Shown here piece by piece: positions 28,550 through 37,610 of a stretch of 64,000 bases of DNA. Position 1 is the first letter of the stretch. Each line of letters starts with the position of its first letter. Made by a program: the position numbers and the translations under genes. Under the pieces are notes generated by a model, which saw nothing but the letters and a program-made list of their open reading frames with translations, had not been told where the DNA came from and searched no databases. The stretch lies in the NCBI RefSeq assembly GCF_001427635.1, contig NZ_LMHA01000002.1:248001-312000 (forward strand). The letters are read 5' to 3'. This DNA comes from Pseudoxanthomonas sp. Root65 (GTDB lineage Bacteria; Pseudomonadota; Gammaproteobacteria; Xanthomonadales; Xanthomonadaceae).

Positions 28550-29187
28550 TCCGTGTCTGTCTGGTCGACGATCAAACCCTGGTACGCCAGGGCATCCGCT
28601 CCCTGCTGGCGCTGGACGGCGGCATCGAGGTGGTGGCCGAGGCGGCGGACGGCAAGCAGGCCGTGGACCTGGTGCCCCAGGTCAAGCCCGACGTGGTGCT
28701 GATGGACATGCGCATGCCGGTGATGTCGGGCTTGGAAGCCTTGCAGGCGCTGGCGCGCGCCGGCCAACTGCCCCCCACCATCATCCTGACCACCTTCGAC
28801 GACGACCAACTGGTGCTGGCCGGCTTGAAGGCCGGGGCCAAGGGCTACCTGCTCAAGGACGTCTCGCTGGAGCAGCTCGTCGGTGCCATCCGCACGGTCG
28901 CCGATGGCGGTTCGCTGGTGCAGCCGGCGGTAACCCAGCGCCTGCTGTCCGGGCTGGAGCACATGCGCAACGAGTTCGTCAGCCTGGACCGCCCGGACCC
29001 GCTGACCGACCGCGAGACCGAGATCCTGCGGCTGATGGCCAGCGGCTTCTCCAACAAGGAGATCGCCAATTCGCTGGGCGTGGCCGAGGGCACCATCAAG
29101 AACCACGTGTCCAACATCCTCTCGAAGCTGGGTGTGCGGGACCGTACGCGTGCCGTGCTGAAGGCCTTCGAGCTGCAGCTGGTGTGA
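28546..29187 (+). CDS. NarL/FixJ-family response regulator
   Basis: 213 aa. Receiver with DD at positions 8-9 of the domain, phospho-acceptor Asp in VVLMDMRMP and KD in LLKDVSL; C-terminal LuxR-type HTH (LTDRETEILRLMASGFSNKEIANSLGVAEGTIKNHVSNIL). Start is GTG at 28546, overlapping the kinase stop (GTGA), with a strong CTCCGGAGGA ribosome-binding site at 28531-28540. It forms a classic kinase-regulator pair. Target genes are not evident. Confidence 0.95.
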   Translation: MIRVCLVDDQTLVRQGIRSLLALDGGIEVVAEAADGKQAVDLVPQVKPDVVLMDMRMPVMSGLEALQALARAGQLPPTIILTTFDDDQLVLAGLKAGAKGYLLKDVSLEQLVGAIRTVADGGSLVQPAVTQRLLSGLEHMRNEFVSLDRPDPLTDRETEILRLMASGFSNKEIANSLGVAEGTIKNHVSNILSKLGVRDRTRAVLKAFELQLV

Positions 29188-29415
29188 GCCGAGCCAGCCG
29201 GCCCGGCACGCTCACGAAGGGCGGGTCAGGGCATCCGCGGCGCTGCACCGGAATGCCCGCCGTTGCAGCGCAGCAGGGCCGCCGCATGCGCCCGCGTACG
29301 TCCGGGAATCGGCCAGCCAACCGGTGTCAGATGGGCTGCCCGAAGCCCCGCAACCCTGCTAGGATGCGCGTTGCATTTTTTCACGGCCGAGGCACCGGCC
29401 CCCGGAGACTCCTGA

Positions 29416-30573
29416 ATGACCCGTTTGATCGAGTTCGTGATTGCGTTGGCGCTGGTTCTGGCGCTGTTTCTGGTGATCGGCCTGGTCCTGCCGTCCTCGC
29501 GCTCGCTGCAGGAAAGCGTCGAGACCAACCGCCGCATGACCATCGTGTTCGACACGCTGAACAACGTGCGTCGACTGAAGGACTGGAACCCGCTGATCCC
29601 GGGCGCGGCCAACGAACTCAGCTACTCCGGTGGCGAGAACAACACGGGCGTCGGCGCCAAGGTGGACTACAACTCCGCCAATGCGGCCTGGGGCCAAGGC
29701 AGCTGGGAAATCGTCACCAGCGACCGTCCCACCGCGCCCGGCACGCCCGGCAAGATCGTCTATTCGATCGTCGACAAGCGCATGGGCAGCGACAAGCAGG
29801 CCACGTTCGACCTGCAGCCGACCGGCAAGGACAACCGCAACGTCAAGATCACCCAGAGCTACCAGGTCACGTACGGCTTCAACCTGCTCGGCCGTTATGC
29901 CGGCATGTACGTCAGCCGCCATGTCGGCGACGCGGTCAAGGCCGGCCTGGGCAAGCTGACCAACATGCTGGCCACGGTGCCGAACTTCGACTACCGCACC
30001 GAAGGCAGCCCGCTGACCGATCTGAAGATCGTCGACGTGCCCGCCGAGGATCTGCTGGTCGTCAACGCCGGCAACATCGACCGCACCAACGACGCCATCA
30101 AGGCGTCGATCAAGCAGAACCAGGAATGGATCAAGCGCGTGATGGACGCCAACGGCCTGGTCGCCGCCGGCCCGCTGCGCGTCATCACCACCGACTTCGG
30201 ATCCGAGAAGTATGCGTTCGACATCGCCCAGCCGGTCCGCAAGGGCAGCGCGGCGCCGAAGGCCGACGCCGCCGCGGATGCCGCCCCGGTCACGCCGCCG
30301 GCGACGCCCGTCGCGTCGACGGGTGAGCTGAAGGTCACCATCCCCTCCGGCGCTCCGGTCGAATACGTGCGCACCGAAGCCCGCAAGTCGGCGTTCGCCA
30401 GCTACACCGGTTACATGGCCGAACTCGACAACCAGCGCAATGCGCTGCGTGCGTGGGCGGTCACCGGTGGCCACGAAGTCGTCGACCGTCCCTACGAGTC
30501 GTGGAAGTCGGGTGTCGATGCCTCGTTCGAGGCCGACGGCAAGTTCGACATCTACTGGGCCGTCAAGCAGTAA
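29416..30573 (+). CDS. Membrane-anchored SRPBCC (polyketide cyclase-like) protein with GyrI-like C-terminal domain
   Basis: 385 aa. One N-terminal membrane anchor (FVIALALVLALFLVIGLVLP) is followed by a START/SRPBCC-like domain (MTIVFDTLNNVRRLKDWNPLIPGAANE, WEIVTSDRP), a segment LTDLKIVDVPAEDLLVVNAG, an Ala/Pro linker near 275-300 and a C-terminal region with YVRTEARKSAFASYTGYMAELDNQRNALRAWAVTGG that recalls effector-binding (GyrI-like) folds. The protein may bind a hydrophobic ligand at the periplasmic side. Function unknown. A clear terminator follows. Confidence 0.75.
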   Translation: MTRLIEFVIALALVLALFLVIGLVLPSSRSLQESVETNRRMTIVFDTLNNVRRLKDWNPLIPGAANELSYSGGENNTGVGAKVDYNSANAAWGQGSWEIVTSDRPTAPGTPGKIVYSIVDKRMGSDKQATFDLQPTGKDNRNVKITQSYQVTYGFNLLGRYAGMYVSRHVGDAVKAGLGKLTNMLATVPNFDYRTEGSPLTDLKIVDVPAEDLLVVNAGNIDRTNDAIKASIKQNQEWIKRVMDANGLVAAGPLRVITTDFGSEKYAFDIAQPVRKGSAAPKADAAADAAPVTPPATPVASTGELKVTIPSGAPVEYVRTEARKSAFASYTGYMAELDNQRNALRAWAVTGGHEVVDRPYESWKSGVDASFEADGKFDIYWAVKQ

Positions 30574-30613
30574 ATCTTCCCGGACACCCGTCCCGGATGA
30601 TCCGCTCCACGCC

Positions 30614-30638
30614 AACGCGCCGCTTCATGCGGCGCGTT
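30614..30638 (+). terminator. Rho-independent terminator after the SRPBCC gene
   Basis: AACGCGCCGC / GCGGCGCGTT 10-base perfect stem with TTCAT loop, followed by GCGTTTGTG. It lies 40 bases past the stop at 30573. Confidence 0.75.
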
Positions 30639-30717
30639 GCGTTTGTGGGGCGGCGAACCGGCGGCGCGGCGTCCTCCGCTGGCAGGATGCCCGCCCCATC
30701 CCGGGACCGCTGAGCCG

Positions 30718-31086
30718 ATGAACTACGACCGACGTCAACGCAAGCCCTCGTTCCTGGCCCTGGCCGGCGGTCTGCTCGCCGCGGTGGCGGTCGGCCTGTC
30801 CGCCTATGCCTCGCACGGGATAGCGGCCGCACAGGCGCAGTCGCACGTGCAGACCGCTGCGTTGTTCGCGTTCGGCCATGGCCTGGCGCTGGCGGCGCTG
30901 GCGCCCAGCACCACGCGGCGCACGGGTAAGGCGGCGCTGTGCCTGCTGCTGCTGGGCACGCTGCTGTTCGCGGGCAGCCTGGCGGCCAGTGCGCTCGGCG
31001 GGCTGTCCACGCGACTGGCGCCGGCGGGCGGCATCGCCCTGATGCTGGGCTGGGTGGTCTGGGCGGTCGACGCCATCCGGCGCTGA
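30718..31086 (+). CDS. DUF423 family small membrane protein
   Basis: 122 aa, four predicted membrane helices. The family signature is near the start (LALAGGLLAAVAVGLSAYASHGI), with a Gly-rich central segment LLLLGTLLFAGSLAASALGG and AGGIALMLGWVVWAV at the end. The role of DUF423 proteins is unknown. Start ATG at 30718 was chosen because a longer upstream extension overlaps the terminator region and reads as non-protein. Confidence 0.82.
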   Translation: MNYDRRQRKPSFLALAGGLLAAVAVGLSAYASHGIAAAQAQSHVQTAALFAFGHGLALAALAPSTTRRTGKAALCLLLLGTLLFAGSLAASALGGLSTRLAPAGGIALMLGWVVWAVDAIRR

Positions 31087-31091
31087 CGCTC

Positions 31092-31766
31092 ATGCCACGG
31101 CACGCGCGCGGTTTCGACACCGAGCAAGCCTGGGACCACTTGGCACGGCGCGACCGCCGGCTGGGCGTGTGGATGAAGCGGATCGGCTACATCGAACCGC
31201 AGCCTACCTGGAAGAAGCCGTTCGACCCGGTCGATGCGTTGGCGCGGGCGATCCTGTACCAGCAGCTGAGCGGCAAGGCCGCGTCCACCATCGTGGGACG
31301 CGTCGAGACGGCCATCGCCAGCACGCGGCTGCATGTCGACACGCTCGGCCGCATCGATGACGTGGCGTTGCGCGCCTGCGGCGTCTCCGGCAACAAGACG
31401 CTGGCGCTGCGCGACCTGGCGGCACGCGAGCAACGAGGCGAGATCCCCACGCTGCGACGGATGTCGACGATGCGCGAGGACGACATCGTCGCCGCGCTGG
31501 TGCCGGTGCGCGGCATCGGCCGCTGGACGGTGGAGATGATGCTGATGTTCCGCCTGGGTCGTCCGGACGTATTGCCGATCGACGATCTCGGCGTGCGCAA
31601 GGGCGCTCAGCTCGTCGACAAGCTCGACACGATGCCCACGCCGAAGGAACTGGCGGAGCGTGGAGAGAAGTGGGGTCCCTACCGCACGTACGCGGCGCAG
31701 TACCTGTGGCGGATCGCGGACTTCGCGGTCGAGGCGAAGGCGCCTACGAAGCGTTCGCAGGATTGA
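31092..31766 (+). CDS. DNA-3-methyladenine glycosylase (AlkA-like, HhH-GPD)
   Basis: 224 aa. Helix-hairpin-helix and catalytic region are present: PVDALARAILYQQLSGKAAS, GVSGNKTLALRDLA, and VRGIGRWTVEMMLMFRLGRPDVLPIDD, where the final Asp is the expected catalytic residue. It excises alkylated bases in base-excision repair. The absence of the AlkA N-terminal domain puts it in the short bacterial class. The start at 31092 lies 5 bases after the DUF423 gene, so the two are probably co-transcribed. Confidence 0.9.
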   Translation: MPRHARGFDTEQAWDHLARRDRRLGVWMKRIGYIEPQPTWKKPFDPVDALARAILYQQLSGKAASTIVGRVETAIASTRLHVDTLGRIDDVALRACGVSGNKTLALRDLAAREQRGEIPTLRRMSTMREDDIVAALVPVRGIGRWTVEMMLMFRLGRPDVLPIDDLGVRKGAQLVDKLDTMPTPKELAERGEKWGPYRTYAAQYLWRIADFAVEAKAPTKRSQD

Positions 31767-31814
31767 CGCAGCGCCAGGGAATGACCAACAAGAGCCGAGT
31801 TGTTCGGAGGATCC

Positions 31815-32309
31815 CTAGGCGTCGGTTTTGGGTGCAAACAGCGGATCGTCGCTGAGGGAACGCTTCGGGGCCGGTGGGTTGCGTTTCCAGTCGCTTACGA
31901 AGCGATGGTACCGGTAGGTCGCCGTCATCGCGCGGAAATAGAAGATGGCGAACAGCAGGCCCACCACAAGGCCGGATGGCTTTCCCGTTTCGACCATGAT
32001 CAGGATCTTGGAGAGCACGAAGTAGGCCAGCATGATCGTGGCCGCCGTGCGGCTGCGCTTGTAGATGCCGAACGCGAGCAGTGCGATCAGGCCGACGTCG
32101 ACAAGATTCCACGCGCCATCTCCCAAGCCATCGCCGCCGGACGCCATCGCGATGACGGTCACCAGCAGCGTGATCGTGCCGGAGACGCACGCGGCGACCC
32201 AGCCATGCGTGATCGGACGCGTGATGTCGTCGGGCACATCGCGCTCGTGCGGAAGGGTGGCGTCGGCAATCGCGGCCGATGGACTTTCGTACGGGTTGGG
32301 TGCGTTCAT
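31815..32309 (-). CDS. Hypothetical inner-membrane protein, 164 aa
   Basis: N-terminal MNAPNPYESPSAAI (a Pro/Ser-rich cytoplasmic tail often seen on YIP1-like or RDD-like proteins), then about four membrane segments (GWVAACVSGTITLLVTVIAM, LVDVGLIALLAFGIYKRS, AATIMLAYFVLSKILIMV, LVVGLLFAIFYFRAMTA) and a polar C-terminus (KRNPPAPKRSL). No recognised family or catalytic motif. It converges on the glycosylase gene. Confidence 0.6.
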   Translation of the reverse strand: MNAPNPYESPSAAIADATLPHERDVPDDITRPITHGWVAACVSGTITLLVTVIAMASGGDGLGDGAWNLVDVGLIALLAFGIYKRSRTAATIMLAYFVLSKILIMVETGKPSGLVVGLLFAIFYFRAMTATYRYHRFVSDWKRNPPAPKRSLSDDPLFAPKTDA

Positions 32310-32425
32310 GGCGTCCTTGCGGGTCCGTTCCGGAAAAGTCTGGGCACTGTCTCGAGCCGCGTTGCAGGTCGCGGGGATTGGTCGGTGGGCCCCACGCCCA
32401 GCGTGCTTTCACCGGGTCGGCGACG

Positions 32426-33253
32426 TCAAGAGGCCGCAGCCCCCCTAAAGCACCAATGCCACGGCTCGTAGACGATCCCGTGCGGGTTGTCGCGGGGATA
32501 GCTCATGACGAAGCCGAAGTCGCCGGCATGGCGGGTAAGCCAGGCGAACGCGGCCGTGTGCTCGAACGATTCCTCGGCCGGGGGTTCGCCGGGCGTGCCG
32601 ATATCCAGTGCGCGGCCGCCGTGATGTTCGCTGTAGCCGGGGGCGGCGTTGACGGTGAGGATCTGTTCCACCGTCTGCCCGCGCGCCAGCTTCCGGGCGA
32701 AGATGCCGAGCTGGTAGTCGTGGCTGCGGTAGCCGGAGATCGCCTCGAGCATGACGCCTTCCTGATACGCGGCGTACCGCATGGCGAGCCAGGTGCGTGC
32801 GGCCGCCGCGGTCAGCCACAAGGGACGGCGATAGCGATCCCGTCCGGCGAAGACGAGCGCGGCGGGCTCGGCGACCAGGGCAAGGCCGCTGCGTTCGCCA
32901 TAGGTGTCGTCCAGCCCCAGTTCGTGCAGCCGTTCCTGCAGGGCGTGCAGCGGCAGCGTGCCCTGCGCATCCGCATCGAATCCGCGCGTCGCGCTTTCGA
33001 GGTGGTCCAGCGCGTCCCAGGCCTCGTCGAGTCCGGGCTCGCGCGACAGGGTCGGCACCAGCGGATGCACCGCCTGCGTCGACACGGCGGCCAGGTAGCG
33101 GCCATCCTGCTTGCGGCGCAGTACGGTATGGGCACCGGCAAGCGCGCGCGCATCGGCATTGCTGCGCACGCGCAACACATCGGCAGGCCACAGCTCGATC
33201 TGCGCGGTATTGAGCAGCAGCGTCTTCAGCGGTCGGGTGGGCAGGCGTCGCAT
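32426..33253 (-). CDS. D-alanyl-D-alanine carboxypeptidase-like protein, M15B (VanY type)
   Basis: 275 aa. Zinc-site motifs of the M15 family are clear: SGYRSHDYQLGIF, SEHHGGRALDIG (SxHxxGxAxD) and EPWHW near the C-terminus. There is no signal peptide at the start (MRRLPTRPLKTLLLN), which is odd for a wall enzyme; it may be cytoplasmic, or another export route is used. The N-terminal 100 residues are an unassigned domain (VRSNADARALAGAHTVLRR). It could act on peptidoglycan stem peptides or on D-Ala-D-Ala. Confidence 0.82.
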   Translation of the reverse strand: MRRLPTRPLKTLLLNTAQIELWPADVLRVRSNADARALAGAHTVLRRKQDGRYLAAVSTQAVHPLVPTLSREPGLDEAWDALDHLESATRGFDADAQGTLPLHALQERLHELGLDDTYGERSGLALVAEPAALVFAGRDRYRRPLWLTAAAARTWLAMRYAAYQEGVMLEAISGYRSHDYQLGIFARKLARGQTVEQILTVNAAPGYSEHHGGRALDIGTPGEPPAEESFEHTAAFAWLTRHAGDFGFVMSYPRDNPHGIVYEPWHWCFRGAAAS

Positions 33254-33262
33254 ACCCGCAGC

Positions 33263-33808
33263 TTAGCGATGCGGCGTGGGCGTCGCCAGTTCGCGCAGCC
33301 GCGCGAGCAGATCGGCCGGACGCGCCGGGCTGAGCAGCACCAGGCCACCGTCGCGCAAGGGCAGGGTGAGCACGCGGCTGCGGTCGGTGAGCAGGCAGAA
33401 GGCCTTGCCCAGGTTGCGCAGGCGGAAGTGGCCCGCCTTGAAGCCGGGCAGGCTGAAGCCGTTGGTTTTCAGCATCGGCGCCAGGTCGGTGTGTTCTTCC
33501 AGGCTCAGCACGCGCGCTTTGTCCAGGTCGATGGCCTCGACCGGCAGCGTCTTCGTGTAGAACGTCGCCTCCACCCGCAGCGTGCGATGGTCCAGCCTGA
33601 TCCGCCTGCGCCGCACTGCGAGCGTCAGCACGATGCCGACCGCCAGCACGAACGGGACGGTCAGCCATGCGGTAAGCGTGGGAGGCGTGGTTGATTCCAG
33701 CGTCAGTGCGACGATGGTCACGGCGATGGCGCCCAGCATCGGCAGCCAGATCCACAAGGCTGCGTGGCCGGCGAGGGGAGCGAGAGCGAAGTCCTGCGTC
33801 TGTTGCAT
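33263..33808 (-). CDS. Membrane protein with PH-like domain
   Basis: 181 aa from ATG 33808. Two membrane helices (AALWIWLPMLGAIAVTIVAL and LTAWLTVPFVLAVGIVLTLAV) are followed by a soluble part with RRIRLDHRTLRVEATFYTKTL, typical of bacterial PH-like domains (YdbT/DUF304 style). Role unknown; such proteins sit at the inner membrane. It lies 9 bases after the carboxypeptidase stop on the same strand. Confidence 0.65.
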   Translation of the reverse strand: MQQTQDFALAPLAGHAALWIWLPMLGAIAVTIVALTLESTTPPTLTAWLTVPFVLAVGIVLTLAVRRRRIRLDHRTLRVEATFYTKTLPVEAIDLDKARVLSLEEHTDLAPMLKTNGFSLPGFKAGHFRLRNLGKAFCLLTDRSRVLTLPLRDGGLVLLSPARPADLLARLRELATPTPHR

Positions 33809-33819
33809 GGAGCACCCGG

Positions 33820-34614
33820 TCAACGAGGGGAAGCGTGGCAGTCGGACCGCGCGGCGACGTGGTCGAACACGCGGTGGATTTCCGCCGCCAGCATGTCCAG
33901 CTGGGTCTCGCGCGGGATGCTGGCGAAGCGGTCGCCGGGCTGGAACCCGTAGTCGCCGAACTGGGAATGGTTGGCGCCGGGGACCTCGACCCAGCGGGTC
34001 TGCGGAGGCAACCGGGAACGGTTGCGTGCCACGCGTTCCGGGGTGGCCAGGCCGTCGCGGTCGCCGACAAGCTTGGTCACCGGCATGGATAGTGCCGACA
34101 GATCGATGTCGCGCGGGTGCGACGTCGCGACCAGCAGCAGGGCGGCGGTAGCGGCCGGGTCGTTGAGCGCGTGGCGCGACGCCACTTCACCGCCGCGGGA
34201 ATGGCCGCCGACGATCCAGCACCGCACGCCGGGCAGCACCGCCATCGCGCCGTGGCCGCGTGCCAGCACGGGCGAACCCTCTGCACCTCCGAAGGCACCC
34301 CGTCGCGGCAATTCGATGATCACGGCGGGATAACCGGCCTCGGCGAGGCGGTGGGCGGTCCGCGCATACGCGCGCGGGTCGACCAGCGCGCCTGCGTAGA
34401 ACAACAGGCCCATTGCCTGCGGTGCACGCGTGCGCGGCAGGAACACCCACCGGCCCTCACGATGCTCGACCGAGACACGCGCATCGCCGACGGCCGCACG
34501 ACGACCTTCCGCATTGGCGTAGTAGGCGATCAGGCACCACGCCATGAAGACAACCGTGGTCACAAGGCCCAGCGCGACCCAGATGCGCTTGATCCGCTGC
34601 ACGAGTCCTGCCAT
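33820..34614 (-). CDS. Alpha/beta hydrolase, membrane-anchored
   Basis: 264 aa from ATG 34614 (MAGLVQRIKRIW). One N-terminal membrane anchor (ALGLVTTVVFMAWCLIAYY), then an alpha/beta hydrolase domain with the nucleophile elbow WIVGGHSRGGEVA, an acidic residue in VGDRDGLATPE and the His in VPGANHSQFGDY. The domain would face the periplasm. Many members are esterases or carboxymethylenebutenolidase-like; no substrate can be given. It is the last gene of the SPFH operon, 11 bases after the DUF4177-like gene. Confidence 0.8.
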   Translation of the reverse strand: MAGLVQRIKRIWVALGLVTTVVFMAWCLIAYYANAEGRRAAVGDARVSVEHREGRWVFLPRTRAPQAMGLLFYAGALVDPRAYARTAHRLAEAGYPAVIIELPRRGAFGGAEGSPVLARGHGAMAVLPGVRCWIVGGHSRGGEVASRHALNDPAATAALLLVATSHPRDIDLSALSMPVTKLVGDRDGLATPERVARNRSRLPPQTRWVEVPGANHSQFGDYGFQPGDRFASIPRETQLDMLAAEIHRVFDHVAARSDCHASPR

Positions 34615-34625
34615 GGCGTGGCCGC

Positions 34626-34805
34626 TCAGGCCGGCTTCTTGAAGAACAGGCGCACCGAGATTTCGTGTTCGATGAAGAGGGTGCTGACAAGCTCCCATCC
34701 CTGCATGCTCATCTTGTCCAGTTCCTGCTGCATGCGGTCGGTGAGCTTGCCGGCGAACATCTTGAAGGGAACTTCGATGACCTTGTGGTTCCAACGGTGA
34801 TTCAT
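34626..34805 (-). CDS. DUF4177-like small protein, 59 aa
   Basis: Short gene: starts [14 protein letters not shown], ends VRLFFKKPA. The segment [20 protein letters not shown] carries the GWELV core of DUF4177 proteins (a strand-helix-strand unit found in many uncharacterised small proteins). The ATG at 34805 overlaps the stop of the ribbon-helix-helix gene (ATGA), so the two are translationally coupled. Function unknown. Confidence 0.7.
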   Translation of the reverse strand: MNHRWNHKVIEVPFKMFAGKLTDRMQQELDKMSMQGWELVSTLFIEHEISVRLFFKKPA

Positions 34806-34996
34806 GGCGAGTCCTTCTTGTTCGTGGAGGCGTCGCCCTTCGGCAGCCGCCCGGCCTTGCGCAGCGCATCGCGCAGCACGTATTCGATCTGGGCATTGAG
34901 CGATCGCAGTTCGTCGTCCGCCCAGCGTTGCGCCGCCGCCAATACGTCGGCGTTGATGCGCAGCGGATAGGCCTTCTTGTCCGGCTTCTCGCTCAC
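34802..34996 (-). CDS. Arc-like ribbon-helix-helix protein, 64 aa
   Basis: Reads [17 protein letters not shown]..., with the RHH strand KKAYPLRI and two helices ([33 protein letters not shown]). The [18 protein letters not shown] pattern is typical of Arc/MetJ-type proteins found beside SPFH genes. Start is GTG at 34996, overlapping the stop of the upstream gene. It may autoregulate the operon by binding the palindrome at 36324, but that is inference. A toxin partner is not seen. Confidence 0.75.
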   Translation of the reverse strand: MSEKPDKKAYPLRINADVLAAAQRWADDELRSLNAQIEYVLRDALRKAGRLPKGDASTNKKDSP

Positions 34997-35268
34997 GGTT
35001 GCTTCCTGTTGCGGCGCAGTTGCAGCACCATCGACACGATCAGCGCATTCACCAGCACCACCATTGCGATCACGATGCCCTGGGCCACTCTGTCGTCATC
35101 GCCTGCCCAGTAGATGCCGACCGCGCCGGCCTGGATCGCCAGTCCCACCAGCACCCAGTGCAGGGCCATGCCGCGCGAACGGACGGTGGGTTCGCGGCTC
35201 ATCCATGCTCCGATCAGCAGCGCAGGCAGGCCGGACACGGCGAGCATCAACGGGACGAGGGCGTGCAT
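34993..35268 (-). CDS. Small membrane protein, 91 aa, in the SPFH operon
   Basis: Three predicted membrane helices: [40 protein letters not shown] and [22 protein letters not shown], then the basic tail LRRNRKQP. No known family. It starts 12 bases after the SPFH gene's stop and overlaps the RHH gene, so it belongs to the operon and may be a membrane partner of the SPFH protein. Confidence 0.65.
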   Translation of the reverse strand: MHALVPLMLAVSGLPALLIGAWMSREPTVRSRGMALHWVLVGLAIQAGAVGIYWAGDDDRVAQGIVIAMVVLVNALIVSMVLQLRRNRKQP

Positions 35269-35280
35269 GCCGGCGCGTCG

Positions 35281-36144
35281 TTAGTAGATGGAGCCGGTGT
35301 TGACGATGGGCTGGGTACCGCGCTCGCCGCACAGCACGACCAGCAGGTTGCTGACCATCTGCGCCTTGCGCTCCTCGTCCAGCTTCACCACGTCGTTCTT
35401 CTGCAGTTCGGCCAGCGCCATCTCCACCATTCCGACTGCACCGGCCACGATGCGGGTGCGCGCGGCGATCACCGCGTTGGCCTGCTGGCGCTGCAGCATC
35501 GCCTGGGCGATTTCCGGGGCGTAGGCGAGGTGACTGATGCGTGCTTCGATCACGTCCACGCCGGCCTTGCCCAGGCGCTCGGCGATCTGCTCCTGCAGAT
35601 GCTGGGAGATCTCCTGCGGATGGCTGCGCAACGCGATCTGGCCTTCCTCGTGCTGGTCGTACGGGTAGCTGGAGGCCATCGCACGCAACGCGGACTCGGA
35701 CTGGATGTGTACGAAGCTCTCGTAGTCGTCGACGTTGAACACGGCCTCGGCCGAATCCACTACCTGCCACACGATGACCGCCGCGATCTCGATCGGGCTG
35801 CCATCCAACTCGTTGACCTTCAGGCGGCTGCTCTCGAAGTTGCGGATGCGCAGCGAGATCTTGCGCTTGCTGAAGAAGGGGTTGTTCCAGCGCAGGCCGT
35901 TGTCCTTCACCGTGCCGACGTACTTGCCGAACAGGCTGAGCACGGCCGACTGGTTGGGCTCCAGCTTGTACAGGCCCGCCAACAGGAAGATGACCACGGC
36001 GCCCAGCACCGCGGCCACGATCAGGTGGCTGGGCTGCTTCAGCGCAGCGCCCTGGACGAATACGACGGCGGCACCGAGACCGAGGACCAACAGGCCCAGC
36101 AGTGTGGGAATTCCGGGCAGCGAGGAGGTGGCGTTCTCTTTCAT
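35281..36144 (-). CDS. SPFH/Band 7 domain membrane protein (slipin-like)
   Basis: 287 aa. Two N-terminal membrane segments ([35 protein letters not shown]), then the SPFH domain (about 60-225) with [60 protein letters not shown] and [19 protein letters not shown]. Such proteins scaffold membrane microdomains and often control proteolysis or membrane stress. The C-terminus ends ...IVNTGSIY. It is the first large gene of a run of overlapping small genes; a 40-aa gene and an AT-rich palindrome lie upstream. Confidence 0.9.
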   Translation of the reverse strand: MKENATSSLPGIPTLLGLLVLGLGAAVVFVQGAALKQPSHLIVAAVLGAVVIFLLAGLYKLEPNQSAVLSLFGKYVGTVKDNGLRWNNPFFSKRKISLRIRNFESSRLKVNELDGSPIEIAAVIVWQVVDSAEAVFNVDDYESFVHIQSESALRAMASSYPYDQHEEGQIALRSHPQEISQHLQEQIAERLGKAGVDVIEARISHLAYAPEIAQAMLQRQQANAVIAARTRIVAGAVGMVEMALAELQKNDVVKLDEERKAQMVSNLLVVLCGERGTQPIVNTGSIY

Positions 36145-36165
36145 GGTCTTGGTCTCAGGACAGGA

Positions 36166-36288
36166 TCACGGCAGCGACAGGCCGGTGCCAGCGGCGAGCA
36201 GGGCAACGGAGAGGAGGAGCAGGGCGGGAATGACGCGGTGCGCCTGCGAAGGCCAGCGGCGCTGGATCTGGTGCATCACGTGGAGCAT
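36166..36288 (-). CDS. Putative small membrane protein, 40 aa, upstream of the SPFH gene
   Basis: Short open frame starting [20 protein letters not shown] and ending with one membrane helix ([20 protein letters not shown]). The frame has a basic N-terminus plus a single span, as in small bitopic membrane proteins. It lies 21 bases before the SPFH gene on the same strand and just after the palindrome at 36324-36340. Size makes the call uncertain; it could be non-coding leader. Confidence 0.45.
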   Translation of the reverse strand: MLHVMHQIQRRWPSQAHRVIPALLLLSVALLAAGTGLSLP

Positions 36289-36323
36289 GGCGAGTCCCCT
36301 TGTGCGATCGACTTCAAATAAAA

Positions 36324-36340
36324 GATATCAATTTGATATC
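36324..36340. promoter_or_regulatory. Perfect 17-base AT-rich palindrome, likely operator of the SPFH operon
   Basis: GATATCAATTTGATATC: two 8-base arms GATATCAA and TTGATATC around one T, in otherwise GC-rich DNA. It lies 36 bases upstream of the small gene at 36288 and 76 bases upstream of the divergent purT start. It looks like a dimeric regulator site; the ribbon-helix-helix protein of the operon, or a GntR-type regulator elsewhere, is a candidate binder. Confidence 0.6.
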
Positions 36341-36415
36341 AGATGTCAACGCATTCCCGGCGCCGCCCGTCGGCCGGCCCGTTACACTGGCGCCCCCCTT
36401 CCCGGACCGCCCCGC

Positions 36416-37600
36416 ATGACCACCCTTGGAACCCCGCTGTCTCCCCACGCGACCCGCGTCTTGCTGCTCGGGTCCGGCGAACTGGGCAAGGAAGTGGCCA
36501 TCGAACTGCAGCGCCTGGGCGTGGAAGTCATCGCCGCCGACCGCTATGCGGACGCGCCGGCCATGCAGGTGGCGCATCGTTCGCACGTGCTGGACATGCT
36601 GGACCCGGCAGCCATCCGCGCGTTGATCGCGCAGGAAAAGCCGCATCTGGTGGTCCCTGAAATCGAGGCCATCCATACCGAGACCCTGGTCGCGCTGGAG
36701 GCCGAGGGCGCCGCGCGCGTCATCCCCACCGCCCGCGCCGCACGGCTGACGATGGATCGCGAAGGCATCCGCCGGCTGGCCGCCGAAACACTGGGCCTGC
36801 CCACATCGCCGTACCGGTTCGTCGACACCGCCACCGAATACCGCGAGGCCGTGCGCGCGATCGGCCTGCCGTGCGTGGTGAAGCCGGTGATGTCCTCGTC
36901 CGGCAAGGGCCAGAGCACGCTTCGCAGCGAGACCGATATCGATGCGGCCTGGGAATATGCGCAGACCGGCGGTCGTGCCGGCGCGGGTCGCTGCATCGTC
37001 GAGGGCTTCATCGACTTCGACTACGAGATCACCCTGCTGACCGTGCGGCACGCCGGCGGCACCTCGTTCTGCGATCCCATCGGGCACTGGCAGAAGGACG
37101 GTGATTACCGGGAAAGCTGGCAGCCGCAGCCGATGTCGCCGCGCGCGCTGGAGCGTGCGCAGCAGATCGCGCGCACGGTCACCGACGACCTCGGCGGCTG
37201 GGGCCTCTTCGGCGTGGAACTGTTCGTGAAGGGCGACGAGGTCTGGTTCAGTGAAGTCTCGCCGCGCCCGCACGACACCGGCCTGGTCACGCTGGTCTCG
37301 CAGGAGCTGTCGGAGTTCGCGCTGCATGCGCGCGCCATCCTCGGCCTGCCGATCCCGGTGATCCGCCAGAGCGGCCCCTCCGCGTCCTGCGCGATGCTGG
37401 CGCATGGCCACGGCGTGCCGGTGTTCGGCAACGTGCACGTCGCGTTGGCGGCGCCCGACACCGCCCTGCGCCTGTTCGGCAAGCCGCGCGTGGAAGGCCA
37501 TCGCCGTGTCGGCGTCACCCTCGCGCGCGCGGACAGCATCGACGCCGCCCGTTCCGCGGCACGCGACGCCGCCGCCGCGATCACCATCGACTTGCAGTGA
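36416..37600 (+). CDS. purT: Formate-dependent phosphoribosylglycinamide formyltransferase (GAR transformylase 2)
   Basis: 394 aa. ATP-grasp enzyme of purine synthesis that formylates GAR using formate and ATP. Features include the N-terminal [35 protein letters not shown], the ATP-grasp loop [16 protein letters not shown], and [18 protein letters not shown]. The length matches the E. coli enzyme. Start ATG at 36416. Divergent from the SPFH operon across a 127-base region that contains the palindrome. Confidence 0.96.
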   Translation: MTTLGTPLSPHATRVLLLGSGELGKEVAIELQRLGVEVIAADRYADAPAMQVAHRSHVLDMLDPAAIRALIAQEKPHLVVPEIEAIHTETLVALEAEGAARVIPTARAARLTMDREGIRRLAAETLGLPTSPYRFVDTATEYREAVRAIGLPCVVKPVMSSSGKGQSTLRSETDIDAAWEYAQTGGRAGAGRCIVEGFIDFDYEITLLTVRHAGGTSFCDPIGHWQKDGDYRESWQPQPMSPRALERAQQIARTVTDDLGGWGLFGVELFVKGDEVWFSEVSPRPHDTGLVTLVSQELSEFALHARAILGLPIPVIRQSGPSASCAMLAHGHGVPVFGNVHVALAAPDTALRLFGKPRVEGHRRVGVTLARADSIDAARSAARDAAAAITIDLQ

Positions 37601-37610
37601 GGCGCGCACC

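Noticed and set aside
34626-34996. Toxin-antitoxin module made of the RHH and DUF4177-like genes
   Set aside because: The RHH protein resembles Arc-like antitoxins, but the neighbour has no toxin features and both lie in a larger SPFH operon.
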